From Tenuifilum thalassicum (GTDB lineage Bacteria; Bacteroidota; Bacteroidia; Bacteroidales; Tenuifilaceae): a stretch of DNA of 64,000 bases. Each line of letters begins with the position of its first letter. Position 1 is the first letter of the stretch. Under the pieces are notes generated by a model. That model did no database searches, was not told the DNA's origin, and was given only the letters and a program-made list of their open reading frames with translations. The translations under genes and the position numbers were made by a program. Location of the stretch: NCBI RefSeq assembly GCF_013265555.1, contig NZ_CP041345.1:852581-916580 (forward strand). Direction: 5' to 3'. Below are positions 1 to 8,237 of the stretch, piece by piece.

Positions 1-944
1 AAGGCCGTAGCGATGCTGAAATTATGCGTTTCTGCCAATCGTTTATGCTAGAACTTTGGAAGCACATTGGCCCTGAAACCGATGTACCTGCCGGTGATAT
101 AGGTGTTGGTGGTCGCGAAATAGGTTTCCTCTATGGAATGTACAAGAAACTTGCAAGCGAAAACACTGGCGTTCTAACAGGTAAAGGTATTAACTGGGGT
201 GGATCATTAATCCGTCCTGAGGCTACTGGTTTTGGTGCTACTTATTTTGCTCAGGAAATGCTTGCTACTAAAGGTATGTCGTTTGCTGGTAAGCGTGTTG
301 CCCTTTCTGGTTTCGGTAATGTTGCCTGGGGTGCTGCTCTTAAGGTAACTGAGCTCGGTGGTAAAGTTGTTACCATTTCTGGTCCTGATGGTTATATTCT
401 TGATGAGGACGGAATTAGTGGCGAAAAGATTGACTACCTACTTGAGCTTCGTGCTTCGAACCAGGATATCGTTGAGCCTTATGCTAAGAAATTCCCTAAC
501 GCTAAGTTCTTTGCTGGTAAGCGTCCTTGGGAAGTTAAAGTTGACGTTGCTATGCCTTGCGCAACTCAAAATGAGCTTGGTAAAGAAGATGCCGAAGCTC
601 TTGTTAAGAATGGCTGCGTTTGTGTAGCAGAAGGTGCCAATATGCCTTGTACTCCTGAAGCTATTGAAGTTTTACAACAAAATAAAATCTTATTCGCTCC
701 TGGTAAAGCTGTTAATGCTGGTGGTGTTGCTACCTCTGGTCTTGAAATGACTCAAAATAGCATGAAGCTAAGCTGGTCTCGCGAAGAGGTTGATGCTCGC
801 TTACAGCAAATCATGAAAAACATACATGAGGCTTGCGTTAAACATGGTACCGAAAAGGATGGTTACGTTAACTACGTTAAAGGTGCTAACATAGCAGGTT
901 TCTTGAAAGTTGCAAATGCAATGTTAGATCAAGGAATTCTTTAA
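1..944 (+). CDS. gdhA: NADP-type glutamate dehydrogenase, 5' end cut by window
   Basis: Interconverts glutamate and 2-oxoglutarate plus ammonia in the cytoplasm. The reading frame is already open at base 3 (GRSDAEIMRFC), so the start and about the first third lie outside the window; 313 codons are visible of a family length near 445. Recognisable blocks are KGINWGGSLIRPEATGFG, the Rossmann-type GFGNVAWGAA and the C-terminal NAGGVATSGLEM stretch of hexameric bacterial GDH. A strong hairpin terminator follows, so it ends its transcript. Assignment to the NADP(H) type rests on overall resemblance to the hexameric family, not on a cofactor residue I could prove. Confidence 0.95.
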   Translation, partial: GRSDAEIMRFCQSFMLELWKHIGPETDVPAGDIGVGGREIGFLYGMYKKLASENTGVLTGKGINWGGSLIRPEATGFGATYFAQEMLATKGMSFAGKRVALSGFGNVAWGAALKVTELGGKVVTISGPDGYILDEDGISGEKIDYLLELRASNQDIVEPYAKKFPNAKFFAGKRPWEVKVDVAMPCATQNELGKEDAEALVKNGCVCVAEGANMPCTPEAIEVLQQNKILFAPGKAVNAGGVATSGLEMTQNSMKLSWSREEVDARLQQIMKNIHEACVKHGTEKDGYVNYVKGANIAGFLKVANAMLDQGIL

Positions 945-970
945 ATCTAAGTTTTGATATACAGTTTATT

Positions 971-1000
971 AAGGGCTCTTTTTGGAGCCCTTAATTTTTA
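971..1000 (+). terminator. Rho-independent terminator after gdhA
   Basis: Stem AAGGGCTC/GAGCCCTT with a short T-rich loop, followed by a T-rich stretch, 27 bases after the gdhA stop codon. Confidence 0.85.
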
Positions 1001-1012
1001 AAACTTACTAAA

Positions 1013-1426
1013 ATGGGGAAAACATCAACAATTATTTATAAAGGTGATTTAAGAACCGAGGCAACTCATACTCGTTCTGGCGTTACCATTACAACCGATG
1101 CTCCTGTTGATAATCAGGGAAAAGGCGAATGTTTTTCGCCTACCGACTTACTTGCAACCTCACTTGGCGCATGTATGATAACCATTATGGGAATTGCTGC
1201 CCAAACACATGGATTCAATATTGATGGAACTAAGATTGATGTTGAGAAAATTATGGGGACCAACCCTCGTAGAGTTGTTGAGGTTGTTATCGATTTATAT
1301 TTCCCTCATAATAATTACACGGAGAAGGAGCGTAAACTAATTGCAGCAGCTGCTAATGAGTGTCCTGTTGCTCAAAGCTTGCATCCTGATTTAAAACAAA
1401 CCTTCCGGTTTCACTTTCCAGAATAA
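1013..1426 (+). CDS. OsmC/Ohr-family protein
   Basis: Small thiol-peroxidase-fold protein of 137 residues. OsmC and Ohr reduce organic hydroperoxides with two conserved cysteines, and both are visible: Cys54 in LGACMITIMG and Cys117 in NECPVAQSL. The helix motif around Cys54 and the length fit the OsmC branch better than Ohr, but the substrate cannot be read from sequence. It has its own short leader after the gdhA terminator and is followed at once by a symmetrical terminator shared with the convergent fabD. It probably acts in the cytoplasm against peroxides or reactive electrophiles. Confidence 0.85.
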   Translation: MGKTSTIIYKGDLRTEATHTRSGVTITTDAPVDNQGKGECFSPTDLLATSLGACMITIMGIAAQTHGFNIDGTKIDVEKIMGTNPRRVVEVVIDLYFPHNNYTEKERKLIAAAANECPVAQSLHPDLKQTFRFHFPE

Positions 1427-1452
1427 AAAAACGCCCCTGAGGGCGTTTTTTA
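1425..1452. terminator. Bidirectional terminator between OsmC gene and fabD
   Basis: Stem ACGCCC/GGGCGT with a CTGA loop, flanked by an A run on the left and a T run on the right. It can end transcription from the OsmC-family gene (+) and from fabD (-). Confidence 0.85.
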
Positions 1453-1470
1453 TTGAGACTCTATGATATA

Positions 1471-2355
1471 CTACAAACTTTGTTTACTTTCTGCTTCTAC
1501 TTCTTTACTTACTTTCTTAATAAGTCCCTGAAGTACATTGCCTGGACCAAGCTCAATAAAATGTGTGGCGCCATCGGTTATCATATTCTGTACGGTTTGG
1601 GTCCAACGTACAGGTGCAGTAAGCTGAGCAATTAGGTTCTTCTTTATCTCCTCTGGGTTAGTTGTTGGCTTAGCATTAACATTTTGGTAAATTGGACAAA
1701 CAGGAACATTAAACTGAGTATTATTTATTGCTTCCTCAAGTTCCTTGCGTGCAGGCTCCATCAGTGGGGAGTGGAATGCACCACCAACTGCAAGTTTGAG
1801 CGCTCTCTTTGCACCCGCTTCCTTTAACTTTTCACAGGCCAAGTCAATTCCTTCAATAGAACCAGAGATGACAAGCTGACCAGGACAGTTGTAGTTTGCA
1901 GGAACTACAACCTCATCTATAGACGCACATATCTCTTCAACTTTATTATCATCTAATCCTAACACTGCAGCCATTGTTGAAGGTTGAATCTCGCATGCCT
2001 TCTGCATAGCCATTGCACGTGCATAAACTAGTTTCAGCCCATCTTCAAAGTTCAAGGCTCCTGCTGTAACCAATGCAGAAAATTCACCTAATGAGTGGCC
2101 TGCAACCATTTCTGGTTTAAAGTCATCACCTAACACTTTGGCTAAAATAACTGAATGTAAGAAAATAGCAGGCTGGGTTACTTTTGTTTGTTTAAGATCT
2201 TCGGCGGTACCCGAAAACATTAAATCGGTAATTCTGAATCCTAAAATTTGATTAGCCTGTTCAAAAAGTTCTTTTGCAATGGGAGAGTTATCGTATAAAT
2301 CCTTTCCCATGCCTACAAATTGGGCACCTTGTCCTGGAAAAACATATGCTTTCAT
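1471..2355 (-). CDS. fabD: Malonyl-CoA:ACP transacylase FabD
   Basis: Transfers malonyl from CoA to acyl carrier protein to feed fatty-acid elongation. The 294-residue length is typical. The nucleophile elbow GHSLGEFSA places the catalytic serine at Ser88, the catalytic histidine is His195 in GGAFHSPLM, and the N-terminal FPGQGAQ loop is intact. It is transcribed alone, away from the ilv/leu operon, with a possible Bacteroidota -7 element upstream. ATG start at 2355 is followed directly by the conserved YVFPGQG, so the start is secure. Confidence 0.96.
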   Translation of the reverse strand: MKAYVFPGQGAQFVGMGKDLYDNSPIAKELFEQANQILGFRITDLMFSGTAEDLKQTKVTQPAIFLHSVILAKVLGDDFKPEMVAGHSLGEFSALVTAGALNFEDGLKLVYARAMAMQKACEIQPSTMAAVLGLDDNKVEEICASIDEVVVPANYNCPGQLVISGSIEGIDLACEKLKEAGAKRALKLAVGGAFHSPLMEPARKELEEAINNTQFNVPVCPIYQNVNAKPTTNPEEIKKNLIAQLTAPVRWTQTVQNMITDGATHFIELGPGNVLQGLIKKVSKEVEAESKQSL

Positions 2356-2381
2356 AGTTTTTTGTTATTGTTAAGCATTGG

Positions 2382-2410
2382 CAAATGTAAAGTAATTTTA
2401 TTTTTTCACA
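2382..2410 (-). promoter_or_regulatory. Possible fabD promoter
   Basis: On the minus strand TACATTTG (2389-2382) matches the Bacteroidota -7 consensus TAnnTTTG. The upstream element TGTG is 17 bases away, which is weak and short, so only the -7 match is convincing. Confidence 0.4.
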
Positions 2411-2566
2411 TAATGAATGTGTTAATTGTTAGGTGTATGCTTTTACAATATAAAATGCATTTAATAAAAACAAATCAGAAGAAATTTCTAAAAAGATGTA
2501 TAACAAGTAGATGTGACAGGAGAATGATATTTAAAATCAGGGTCATATAGAAAAAAAAAAAAAAAG

Positions 2567-2598
2567 TTTGGCTATTTAAAAAAAACAAAATAGTTTTG
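2567..2598 (+). promoter_or_regulatory. Promoter of the ilv-leu operon
   Basis: TTTG at 2567-2570, a 20-base spacer, then TAGTTTTG at 2591-2598: a full match to the Bacteroidota sigma-ABfr consensus TTTG-N19/20-TAnnTTTG. Transcription should start near 2604-2606, just ahead of the first leader-peptide start at 2619. A run of A residues (2551-2565) lies just upstream and could act as an UP-like element. From 2356 to 2550 I see nothing else. Confidence 0.8.
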
Positions 2599-2618
2599 CA
2601 ATGTAAACAAGAGTAAAA

Positions 2619-2684
2619 GTGAAAAATATCTATCTACATATTATTTCCATTATTCTCCTAGTCCTTATAATACAAGGATTATGA
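2619..2684 (+). CDS. First branched-chain leader peptide (21 aa)
   Basis: Small ORF with GTG start and TGA stop. Residues 6-21 read LHIISIILLVLIIQGL, so 11 of these 16 are Ile, Leu or Val. There is no ATG in frame after the upstream stop at 2604, so GTG is the only usual start. The peptide ends immediately before CCGGGAAGT, the antiterminator arm. This is the layout of a classical ribosome-mediated attenuator that senses charged Ile/Leu/Val tRNAs. The peptide itself is not expected to have a function after translation. Confidence 0.75.
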   Translation: MKNIYLHIISIILLVLIIQGL

Positions 2685-2762
2685 CCGGGAAGTAGTATGT
2701 AGTAGCCAATAGTATTAAATTACAGAAACTTTCCGGGGCAAATCTCGGAAAGTTTTTTTTTG
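2685..2762 (+). promoter_or_regulatory. Attenuator 1: antiterminator/terminator switch
   Basis: CCGGGAAGT (2685-2693), directly after the leader stop codon, can pair over 9 bp (one G-U) with ACTTTCCGG (2728-2736). ACTTTCCGG is also the left arm of the terminator AAACTTTCCG/CGGAAAGTTT (2726-2735 with 2746-2755), which is followed by a T run. A ribosome reaching the TGA would cover 2685-2693 and let the terminator form. A ribosome stalled on Ile/Leu/Val codons would leave it free to make the antiterminator. The pairings are seen in the sequence; the mechanism is inferred from known amino-acid attenuators. Confidence 0.8.
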
Positions 2763-2799
2763 TATAAATGTGATTAAATGTGATAGAATATAAATTAAG

Positions 2800-2865
2800 A
2801 TGATTAAAACTTGCCTACATATTATTTCCATTATTCTCCTAGTCCTTATAATACAAGGATTATGA
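2800..2865 (+). CDS. Second branched-chain leader peptide (21 aa)
   Basis: ATG-started copy of the first leader peptide with the same length. Residues 6-21 are identical to copy 1 (LHIISIILLVLIIQGL) and only the first five residues differ. A 60-base block (2815-2874) is identical to 2634-2693. It sits between terminator 1 and terminator 2, so it is only transcribed when the first terminator is read through. ATG start is preceded by an AT-rich, unstructured stretch, normal for this phylum. Confidence 0.75.
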   Translation: MIKTCLHIISIILLVLIIQGL

Positions 2866-2941
2866 CCGGGAAGTTATGTAGCAGTTAATAGTATTAAATT
2901 ACAGAAACTTTCCGGGGCTAACCTCGGAAAGTTTTTTTTTA
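2866..2941 (+). promoter_or_regulatory. Attenuator 2: antiterminator/terminator switch
   Basis: Same arrangement as attenuator 1. CCGGGAAGT (2866-2874) can pair with ACTTTCCGG (2907-2915), and the competing terminator stem is 2905-2914 with 2925-2934 followed by nine T residues. Its T run ends 12 bases before the ilvD start codon, so ilvD expression must pass both terminators in series. Confidence 0.8.
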
Positions 2942-2952
2942 AACCTAAACCA

Positions 2953-4782
2953 ATGAAAAAAAAGTTAAGAAGTTCGGTAACTACAATTGGAAGGAACATG
3001 GCTGGTGCCAGAAGCCTATGGAGGGCAAATGGAATGAAAAGTGAACAAATTGGACGGCCAGTAATAGCTATTGTTAATTCCTTTACCCAATTTGTTCCTG
3101 GGCATGTACATCTACATGAAGTAGGTCAATTTGTGAAAAGTTGCATAGAAAAGCATGGGCTCTTTGCAGCTGAATTTAACACCATTGCCATTGACGATGG
3201 AATTGCCATGGGGCATTCAGGTATGCTCTACTCGCTACCTTCCAGGGAACTAATTGCCGATAGTGTAGAGTATATGTTAAATGCTCATATGGCCGACGCC
3301 ATGATTTGCATCAGTAATTGTGATAAAATAACTCCTGGAATGCTAATGGCCGCTATGCGGTTGAATATTCCTACCGTGTTTGTTTCTGGCGGACCAATGG
3401 AGGCCGGAACATATAATTCAAAACATCTCGATTTGGTAGATGCTATGGTTGCTGCTGCCGATAGCGATGTTTCTGACCAGGAACTGGCACAAATTGAGAA
3501 TGCTGCCTGTCCTACTTGTGGGTCATGCTCTGGAATGTTTACGGCAAACTCCATGAATTGTTTAGCTGAAGCTATCGGCCTGGCACTTCCTGGGAATGGA
3601 ACTATTCTAGCTACTCATGAGAACAGAAAGACTTTGTTCCAAAAGGCTGCTGATACAATTGCATATATTACAAAACGATACTATTTTGAGGGCGATGACT
3701 CTGTGCTTCCTAGATCCATTGCCACGCGTGAAGCATTCATGAATGCAATGGCTTTGGATATAGCCATGGGAGGTTCAACTAATACTGTCTTGCACCTTTT
3801 AGCAATTGCTCAAGAGGCAGGTGTCGATTTTACTTTGTCAGATATCGACCAACTGTCAAGAAAAGTACCAAATATTTGTAAGGTTGCACCTAGCTCTAGT
3901 TATCATATCCAAGATGTTAATCGCGCTGGCGGTGTTATTTCAATTTTAGGTGAGCTTGAAAGACATCAGCTAATAGACACACAGGTAAAAAGAGTTGATT
4001 ACCAAAACTTAAAACAGGCCATCTCTTTTTGGGACATTATGAGTCCTAATGTGTCCGATGAGGCTATTAGTTTTTGGAAAAGTGCACCTTCTGGCAAAAA
4101 TAGCAGTAAGGGGTGGGTGTCTAATGCTCAATATGACGAACTTGACACTGATAGGGTGAGTGGTTGCATTCGCAATTATCAAAACGCATACAATAAGGAC
4201 GGAGGCTTAGCAGTGCTTTATGGTAATATAGCAAAGGATGGTTGTATTGTTAAAACTGCGGGTGTTAACAGCTCTTTGTTTACTTTTCGCGGCCCTGCCA
4301 TTGTATTTGAGTCTCAGGAGGAAGCAGTTGATGGTATTTTGAATGATAAAGTAAAGGCGGGCGATGTGGTTGTTATTCGTTATGAGGGTCCCAAAGGAGG
4401 CCCAGGAATGCAGGAGATGCTGTACCCAACCTCTTATCTTAAGTCTAAAGGCCTCGCAACTAAGTGTGCTCTAATAACCGATGGACGATTCTCGGGGGGA
4501 ACTTCTGGTTTATCAATTGGTCATATCTCTCCCGAAGCTGCCTCTCAAGGTGAAATTGCTCTTATTAAAAATGGGGATATTGTCGAAATTAATATTCCTG
4601 AACGAACTATTAACGTTTTGTTGCGAGAGTCTGAACTTGAGAGGCGTAGGTCTGAAGAAGAGGGCAGGGGTGAGATGGCATATAAGCCTCAAAAGCGTTC
4701 CCGAAAAGTCTCCACAACGCTAAAGTTGTATGCACAGCATATCTCATCAGCCGATAAGGGCGCTGTTCGGTTAATTAAATAG
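2953..4782 (+). CDS. ilvD: Dihydroxy-acid dehydratase IlvD
   Basis: Dehydrates 2,3-dihydroxy-isovalerate and -methylvalerate to the 2-oxo acids of valine and isoleucine. At 609 residues it is full length. Fe-S ligands are visible in [10 protein letters not shown] (Cys123) and [12 protein letters not shown] (Cys186-192), and the C-terminal block [20 protein letters not shown] is intact. It is the first gene of the operon, 12 bases behind the second attenuator. Being an oxygen-sensitive Fe-S enzyme, it is one possible reason to control this operon tightly. Confidence 0.97.
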   Translation: MKKKLRSSVTTIGRNMAGARSLWRANGMKSEQIGRPVIAIVNSFTQFVPGHVHLHEVGQFVKSCIEKHGLFAAEFNTIAIDDGIAMGHSGMLYSLPSRELIADSVEYMLNAHMADAMICISNCDKITPGMLMAAMRLNIPTVFVSGGPMEAGTYNSKHLDLVDAMVAAADSDVSDQELAQIENAACPTCGSCSGMFTANSMNCLAEAIGLALPGNGTILATHENRKTLFQKAADTIAYITKRYYFEGDDSVLPRSIATREAFMNAMALDIAMGGSTNTVLHLLAIAQEAGVDFTLSDIDQLSRKVPNICKVAPSSSYHIQDVNRAGGVISILGELERHQLIDTQVKRVDYQNLKQAISFWDIMSPNVSDEAISFWKSAPSGKNSSKGWVSNAQYDELDTDRVSGCIRNYQNAYNKDGGLAVLYGNIAKDGCIVKTAGVNSSLFTFRGPAIVFESQEEAVDGILNDKVKAGDVVVIRYEGPKGGPGMQEMLYPTSYLKSKGLATKCALITDGRFSGGTSGLSIGHISPEAASQGEIALIKNGDIVEINIPERTINVLLRESELERRRSEEEGRGEMAYKPQKRSRKVSTTLKLYAQHISSADKGAVRLIK

Positions 4783-4812
4783 TAATATACGATAAGTAAA
4801 TGGTTTAAGGTT

Positions 4813-6558
4813 ATGGAAACTAAAATATTAACACATCAAGCAAACGTTTGTACTATTCATTCGTCATTAAATAAAATTACTGGTTCAGAAGCAATACTTC
4901 GCTGTTTAATAGAGGAGGGTGTTGATACTGTTTTTGGGTATCCTGGAGGTGCCATAATGCCTATTTACGACAAATTACTTGATTACAAAAAACATATTAA
5001 GCATATTCTAACTCGACACGAGCAAGGGGCTGCTCATGCAGCACAGGCATATGCTATGGTTGCAGGAAAACCTGGGGTGTGCTTTGCTACTTCTGGTCCT
5101 GGTGCAACAAATCTGATTACTGGTATTGCAAATGCCTATATGGACTCTGTTCCAGTTGTTTTTATCACTGCTCAAGTTAGTTCAAACTTAATAGGAACTG
5201 ATGCCTTTCAGGAAACAGACATAATAGGAATTTCAATGCCTGTTGTGAAGTGGAATTATCAGGTTAAAAAAGCAGATGATATACCAGAGATTTTTGCTAA
5301 AGCCTTTTACATTGCCAAAACAGGTCGCCCTGGTCCTGTTCTTATTGATGTTACCAAAGATGCACAGCTAGGCTTGCTTAGGTTTAAGTACAATTCGTGT
5401 TCTGGTATAAGGGGTTATTATCCTAATAAACCAGCAAAAGAAAAAGAAATTGAAGTTGCTTCAACTCTAATTAATAACTCTAAGCGTCCTCTAATACTAA
5501 CTGGCCATGGGGTTAGCATCTCAAGAGCAGAAAAAGAGCTGAGGTTGCTTGCCGAAAAAGCAAACATTCCTGTTGCCGTAACATTATTGGGGTTATCTAG
5601 CTTCCCAACTGACCATGAGCTGTATGCTGGAATGCTTGGCATGCATGGAAACCTTGGTCCAAATAAGTTGACCAATGAAGCCGATGTCATCATTGCTATT
5701 GGAATGCGATTCGATGACAGAGTTACTGGCCGACTAAATGATTATGCAAAAAAATCTAGAATTATTCACATCGATATCGATGAAGCTGAGATAAATAAGG
5801 TTGTAAACGTTGATGTTCAGATTAATAGTGATGCTAAAGAGGCTCTTAGCCAGATTATTCCAAAAGTTGAGCCAGCCTTACATGATGAATGGATTAAGAA
5901 ATTCAAAGATTATGAGAATCAAGAATTCGAAACTGTTATTAAAAAAGCTGTTAAGCCAGATACAGGAGCTATAACCATAGCTGAAGTTATTAATGAGCTA
6001 TCGAAGAAGACTAACGGTGAAGCAATTGTTGCTACGGATGTAGGTCAACATCAGATGCTGGCTGCCCGGTACTACAGATTTAAGAGCATAAGTTCTTTCA
6101 TTACTTCTGGCGGAATGGGAACTATGGGGTTTGGACTCCCTGCGGCAATTGGCGCAAAGATTGGATGTCCCAATAGAACTGTGTTGGCTGTACTAGGAGA
6201 TGGTGGATTCCAGATGACTATTCAGGAACTTGGTACCATCCTTCACCACAATATACCTATAAAAATTATTGTTCTTAACAATTCTTTCCTTGGTATGGTT
6301 CGACAGTGGCAGCAGTTATTCTTTGATAAGCGGTATTCAGAAACCGAACTAGTAAACCCCGATTTTATCACCATTGCAAGTGGATATAATATTCCTGCTC
6401 TGAAAGTAACTGAAAGACAAAATCTTGATGAAGCATTAACCCGGTTATTGGAGACAAATGGCCCATTTCTTTTAGAGGTGGTTGTTGAAAAGGAAGAGAA
6501 TGTCCTCCCAATGGTTGAACCTGGTTCATCAATTTCAGAAATCAGATTAAAAGAATAA
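4813..6558 (+). CDS. ilvB: Acetolactate synthase large (catalytic) subunit
   Basis: TPP-dependent enzyme that condenses two pyruvates to acetolactate, or pyruvate with 2-oxobutyrate for isoleucine. The 581 residues contain [13 protein letters not shown], the activating glutamate Glu70 in [11 protein letters not shown], and the TPP/Mg motif GDGGFQM at about residue 463 ending in [14 protein letters not shown]. The first 20 or so residues are not conserved in the family and the true start could be slightly later, but no internal ATG before the conserved [10 protein letters not shown] block is evident. It lies 30 bases after ilvD and 3 bases before the small subunit. Confidence 0.96.
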   Translation: METKILTHQANVCTIHSSLNKITGSEAILRCLIEEGVDTVFGYPGGAIMPIYDKLLDYKKHIKHILTRHEQGAAHAAQAYAMVAGKPGVCFATSGPGATNLITGIANAYMDSVPVVFITAQVSSNLIGTDAFQETDIIGISMPVVKWNYQVKKADDIPEIFAKAFYIAKTGRPGPVLIDVTKDAQLGLLRFKYNSCSGIRGYYPNKPAKEKEIEVASTLINNSKRPLILTGHGVSISRAEKELRLLAEKANIPVAVTLLGLSSFPTDHELYAGMLGMHGNLGPNKLTNEADVIIAIGMRFDDRVTGRLNDYAKKSRIIHIDIDEAEINKVVNVDVQINSDAKEALSQIIPKVEPALHDEWIKKFKDYENQEFETVIKKAVKPDTGAITIAEVINELSKKTNGEAIVATDVGQHQMLAARYYRFKSISSFITSGGMGTMGFGLPAAIGAKIGCPNRTVLAVLGDGGFQMTIQELGTILHHNIPIKIIVLNNSFLGMVRQWQQLFFDKRYSETELVNPDFITIASGYNIPALKVTERQNLDEALTRLLETNGPFLLEVVVEKEENVLPMVEPGSSISEIRLKE

Positions 6559-6561
6559 GTT

Positions 6562-7131
6562 ATGAACGAAAAAGAATTTACTATCTCAATTTTTACAGAG
6601 AACCGTGTTGGTATTTTAAACCATATCACAATAGTTCTCACCAGACGTCAGCTCAATATCGAGAGCGTTACAACATCTGAATCTGCTGTTGAGGGGGTTC
6701 AGCTTATTAACCTTGTGGTTAAGACTACCTACGAAAAGGTTAGGAAAGTTGCCAAGCAGATTGAAAAGATTATTGAGGTTATTAAGGTCTTTGTGAACTC
6801 ATCAAACGATGTCATTAGTCGGGAAATAGCATTGTTCAAACTATCGGCAAAGGTTATTCTTTCCAACGATGTGGTTGATTTAATCATGAAAACACATAAT
6901 GCAAAGTTTATTGAGATAAACTCAGAGTTTATGGTGGTTGAAAAGGTAGGAAGTGTTGATGAAATAAAGAAGTTGTTTTGTGCATTAAAGCCTTTCGGGA
7001 TACTTCAGTTTGCTAGATCGGGTAGGGTTGCTGTTACAAGACAAGTAAAAGAATTTCAGGATTATCTCAGTGAAGTAGATAGCGCTTTTAACTGTAAGGA
7101 GTATAAGAATGCAACTGTTGAATTATTGTAA
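6562..7131 (+). CDS. ilvN: Acetolactate synthase small (regulatory) subunit
   Basis: Activates and confers valine feedback inhibition on the large subunit. The N-terminal ACT domain is clear (about residues 6-75: ISIFTENRVGILNHITIVL and RQLNIESVTTSES), followed by the ALS small-subunit C-terminal domain with FARSGRVAVTR. At 189 residues it resembles the longer small subunits (IlvH/IlvN) of this phylum. It begins 3 bases after ilvB, so the two subunits are translationally coupled and made in matched amounts. Confidence 0.95.
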   Translation: MNEKEFTISIFTENRVGILNHITIVLTRRQLNIESVTTSESAVEGVQLINLVVKTTYEKVRKVAKQIEKIIEVIKVFVNSSNDVISREIALFKLSAKVILSNDVVDLIMKTHNAKFIEINSEFMVVEKVGSVDEIKKLFCALKPFGILQFARSGRVAVTRQVKEFQDYLSEVDSAFNCKEYKNATVELL

Positions 7132-7178
7132 ACAGAGTAATAGTACAATTTATGTTTAACTAAAAAAAGAAAAAGAAA

Positions 7179-8231
7179 ATGGCAAAAATTGATTTTGGAG
7201 GAGTAATTGAAGATGTAGTAACTCGAGAGGAGTTTACTCTTGAAAAAGCACGAGAGGTACTTAAAAATGAAACCATCGCTGTAATTGGCTATGGTGTTCA
7301 AGGCCCAGCTCAGGCACTAAACATGAGGGACCAAGGGTTTAACGTAATAGTTGGTCAATCGCCAGAATTTAAAAGTGATTGGGATAAAGCAATAGCCGAT
7401 GGCTTTGTACCAGGCGAAACCCTTTTTCCTGTTGCCGATGCAGCAAAGAAAGGAACCATTGTTCAATACCTTGTTTCCGATGCTGCACAGCGAATACTTT
7501 GGCCTGAGCTAAAGGAATGTTTAAACGAAGGTGATGCCCTATACTTTTCTCATGGATTCTCTGTAACATACAAAGAGCAAACGGGTGTAATCCCTCCATC
7601 AAATATCGATGTTATTCTATGTGCACCCAAAGGGTCTGGTACAAGTGTAAGGCGTAATTTCTTGGCAGGTGCAGGAATAAATTCAAGCTATTCTGTATTT
7701 CAGGATTACACAGGTAGAGCAACCGAGAGAGTTTTAGCTTTAGGTATAGCAATTGGTTCGGGGTATCTTTTCCCAACAACATTTGAGAAAGAGGTTTATA
7801 GCGATTTAACTGGAGAAAGAGGAGTTCTAATGGGAGCTTTGGCTGGAATTATGGATGCACAGTATAAGGTTTTGCGTGAAAATGGGCACTCGCCTTCTGA
7901 GGCATTTAACGAAACTGTTGAGGAGCTAACCCAAAGCCTTATCCGTTTAGTCGATGAGAAAGGTATGGATTGGATGTATGCTAATTGTAGCGCTACAGCT
8001 CAGCGTGGCGCTTTAGACTGGATGCCTCGATTTAGGGATGCAGTTTTACCCGTTTTCAAACAGCTTTACGAAAACGTAAAATCTGGTAAAGAGACACAAC
8101 GTGTAATTCAAGCCCTTAGCCAACCCGATTATAGAAATGTTCTTGAGGCTGAGTTGAATGAGTTGGGCAATTCTGAGATATGGAAAGCTGGACAAGCAGT
8201 TAGAAAGCTTAGACCAAATCATAAAGAGTAA
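7179..8231 (+). CDS. ilvC: Ketol-acid reductoisomerase IlvC
   Basis: Isomerises and reduces acetolactate or acetohydroxybutyrate to the dihydroxy acids used by IlvD. The 350 residues give a short (class I) enzyme, with the Rossmann motif IGYGVQGPAQALNMRD. The cofactor loop reads VGQSPEFKSDWDKA. The aspartate before Trp lies where the E. coli enzyme has the NADPH-binding Ser78, which suggests NADH preference (inference). Conserved metal/substrate segments such as SDLTGERGVLMGALAG are intact. It is separated from ilvN by 47 bases, the largest gap in the first half of the operon. Confidence 0.96.
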   Translation: MAKIDFGGVIEDVVTREEFTLEKAREVLKNETIAVIGYGVQGPAQALNMRDQGFNVIVGQSPEFKSDWDKAIADGFVPGETLFPVADAAKKGTIVQYLVSDAAQRILWPELKECLNEGDALYFSHGFSVTYKEQTGVIPPSNIDVILCAPKGSGTSVRRNFLAGAGINSSYSVFQDYTGRATERVLALGIAIGSGYLFPTTFEKEVYSDLTGERGVLMGALAGIMDAQYKVLRENGHSPSEAFNETVEELTQSLIRLVDEKGMDWMYANCSATAQRGALDWMPRFRDAVLPVFKQLYENVKSGKETQRVIQALSQPDYRNVLEAELNELGNSEIWKAGQAVRKLRPNHKE

Positions 8232-8237
8232 TCGGTT

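Larger units (their letters stand above)
2634..2934 (+). repeat. Tandem duplication of the attenuator module
   Basis: 2634-2755 and 2815-2934 are near-identical direct copies. The first 60 bases are perfect and the rest differs by a few substitutions and a 2-3 base length change between the antiterminator arm and the terminator. The 59 bases in between are unrelated AT-rich sequence. Confidence 0.9.

Noticed and set aside
2320-2550. 76-codon ORF between fabD and the ilv-leu promoter
   Set aside because: Overlaps the fabD start on the other strand, has no recognisable product and no promoter; the real content here is the regulatory region further on.
2634-2934. Two-copy repeat as a possible CRISPR or transposon end
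   Set aside because: Only two copies, each with a coding leader and a terminator in the right order; attenuation explains every part.
2600-2952. T-box or metabolite riboswitch for the leader
   Set aside because: No T-box motif and no riboswitch core; an Ile/Leu/Val-rich reading frame plus mutually exclusive hairpins fits peptide-based attenuation better.
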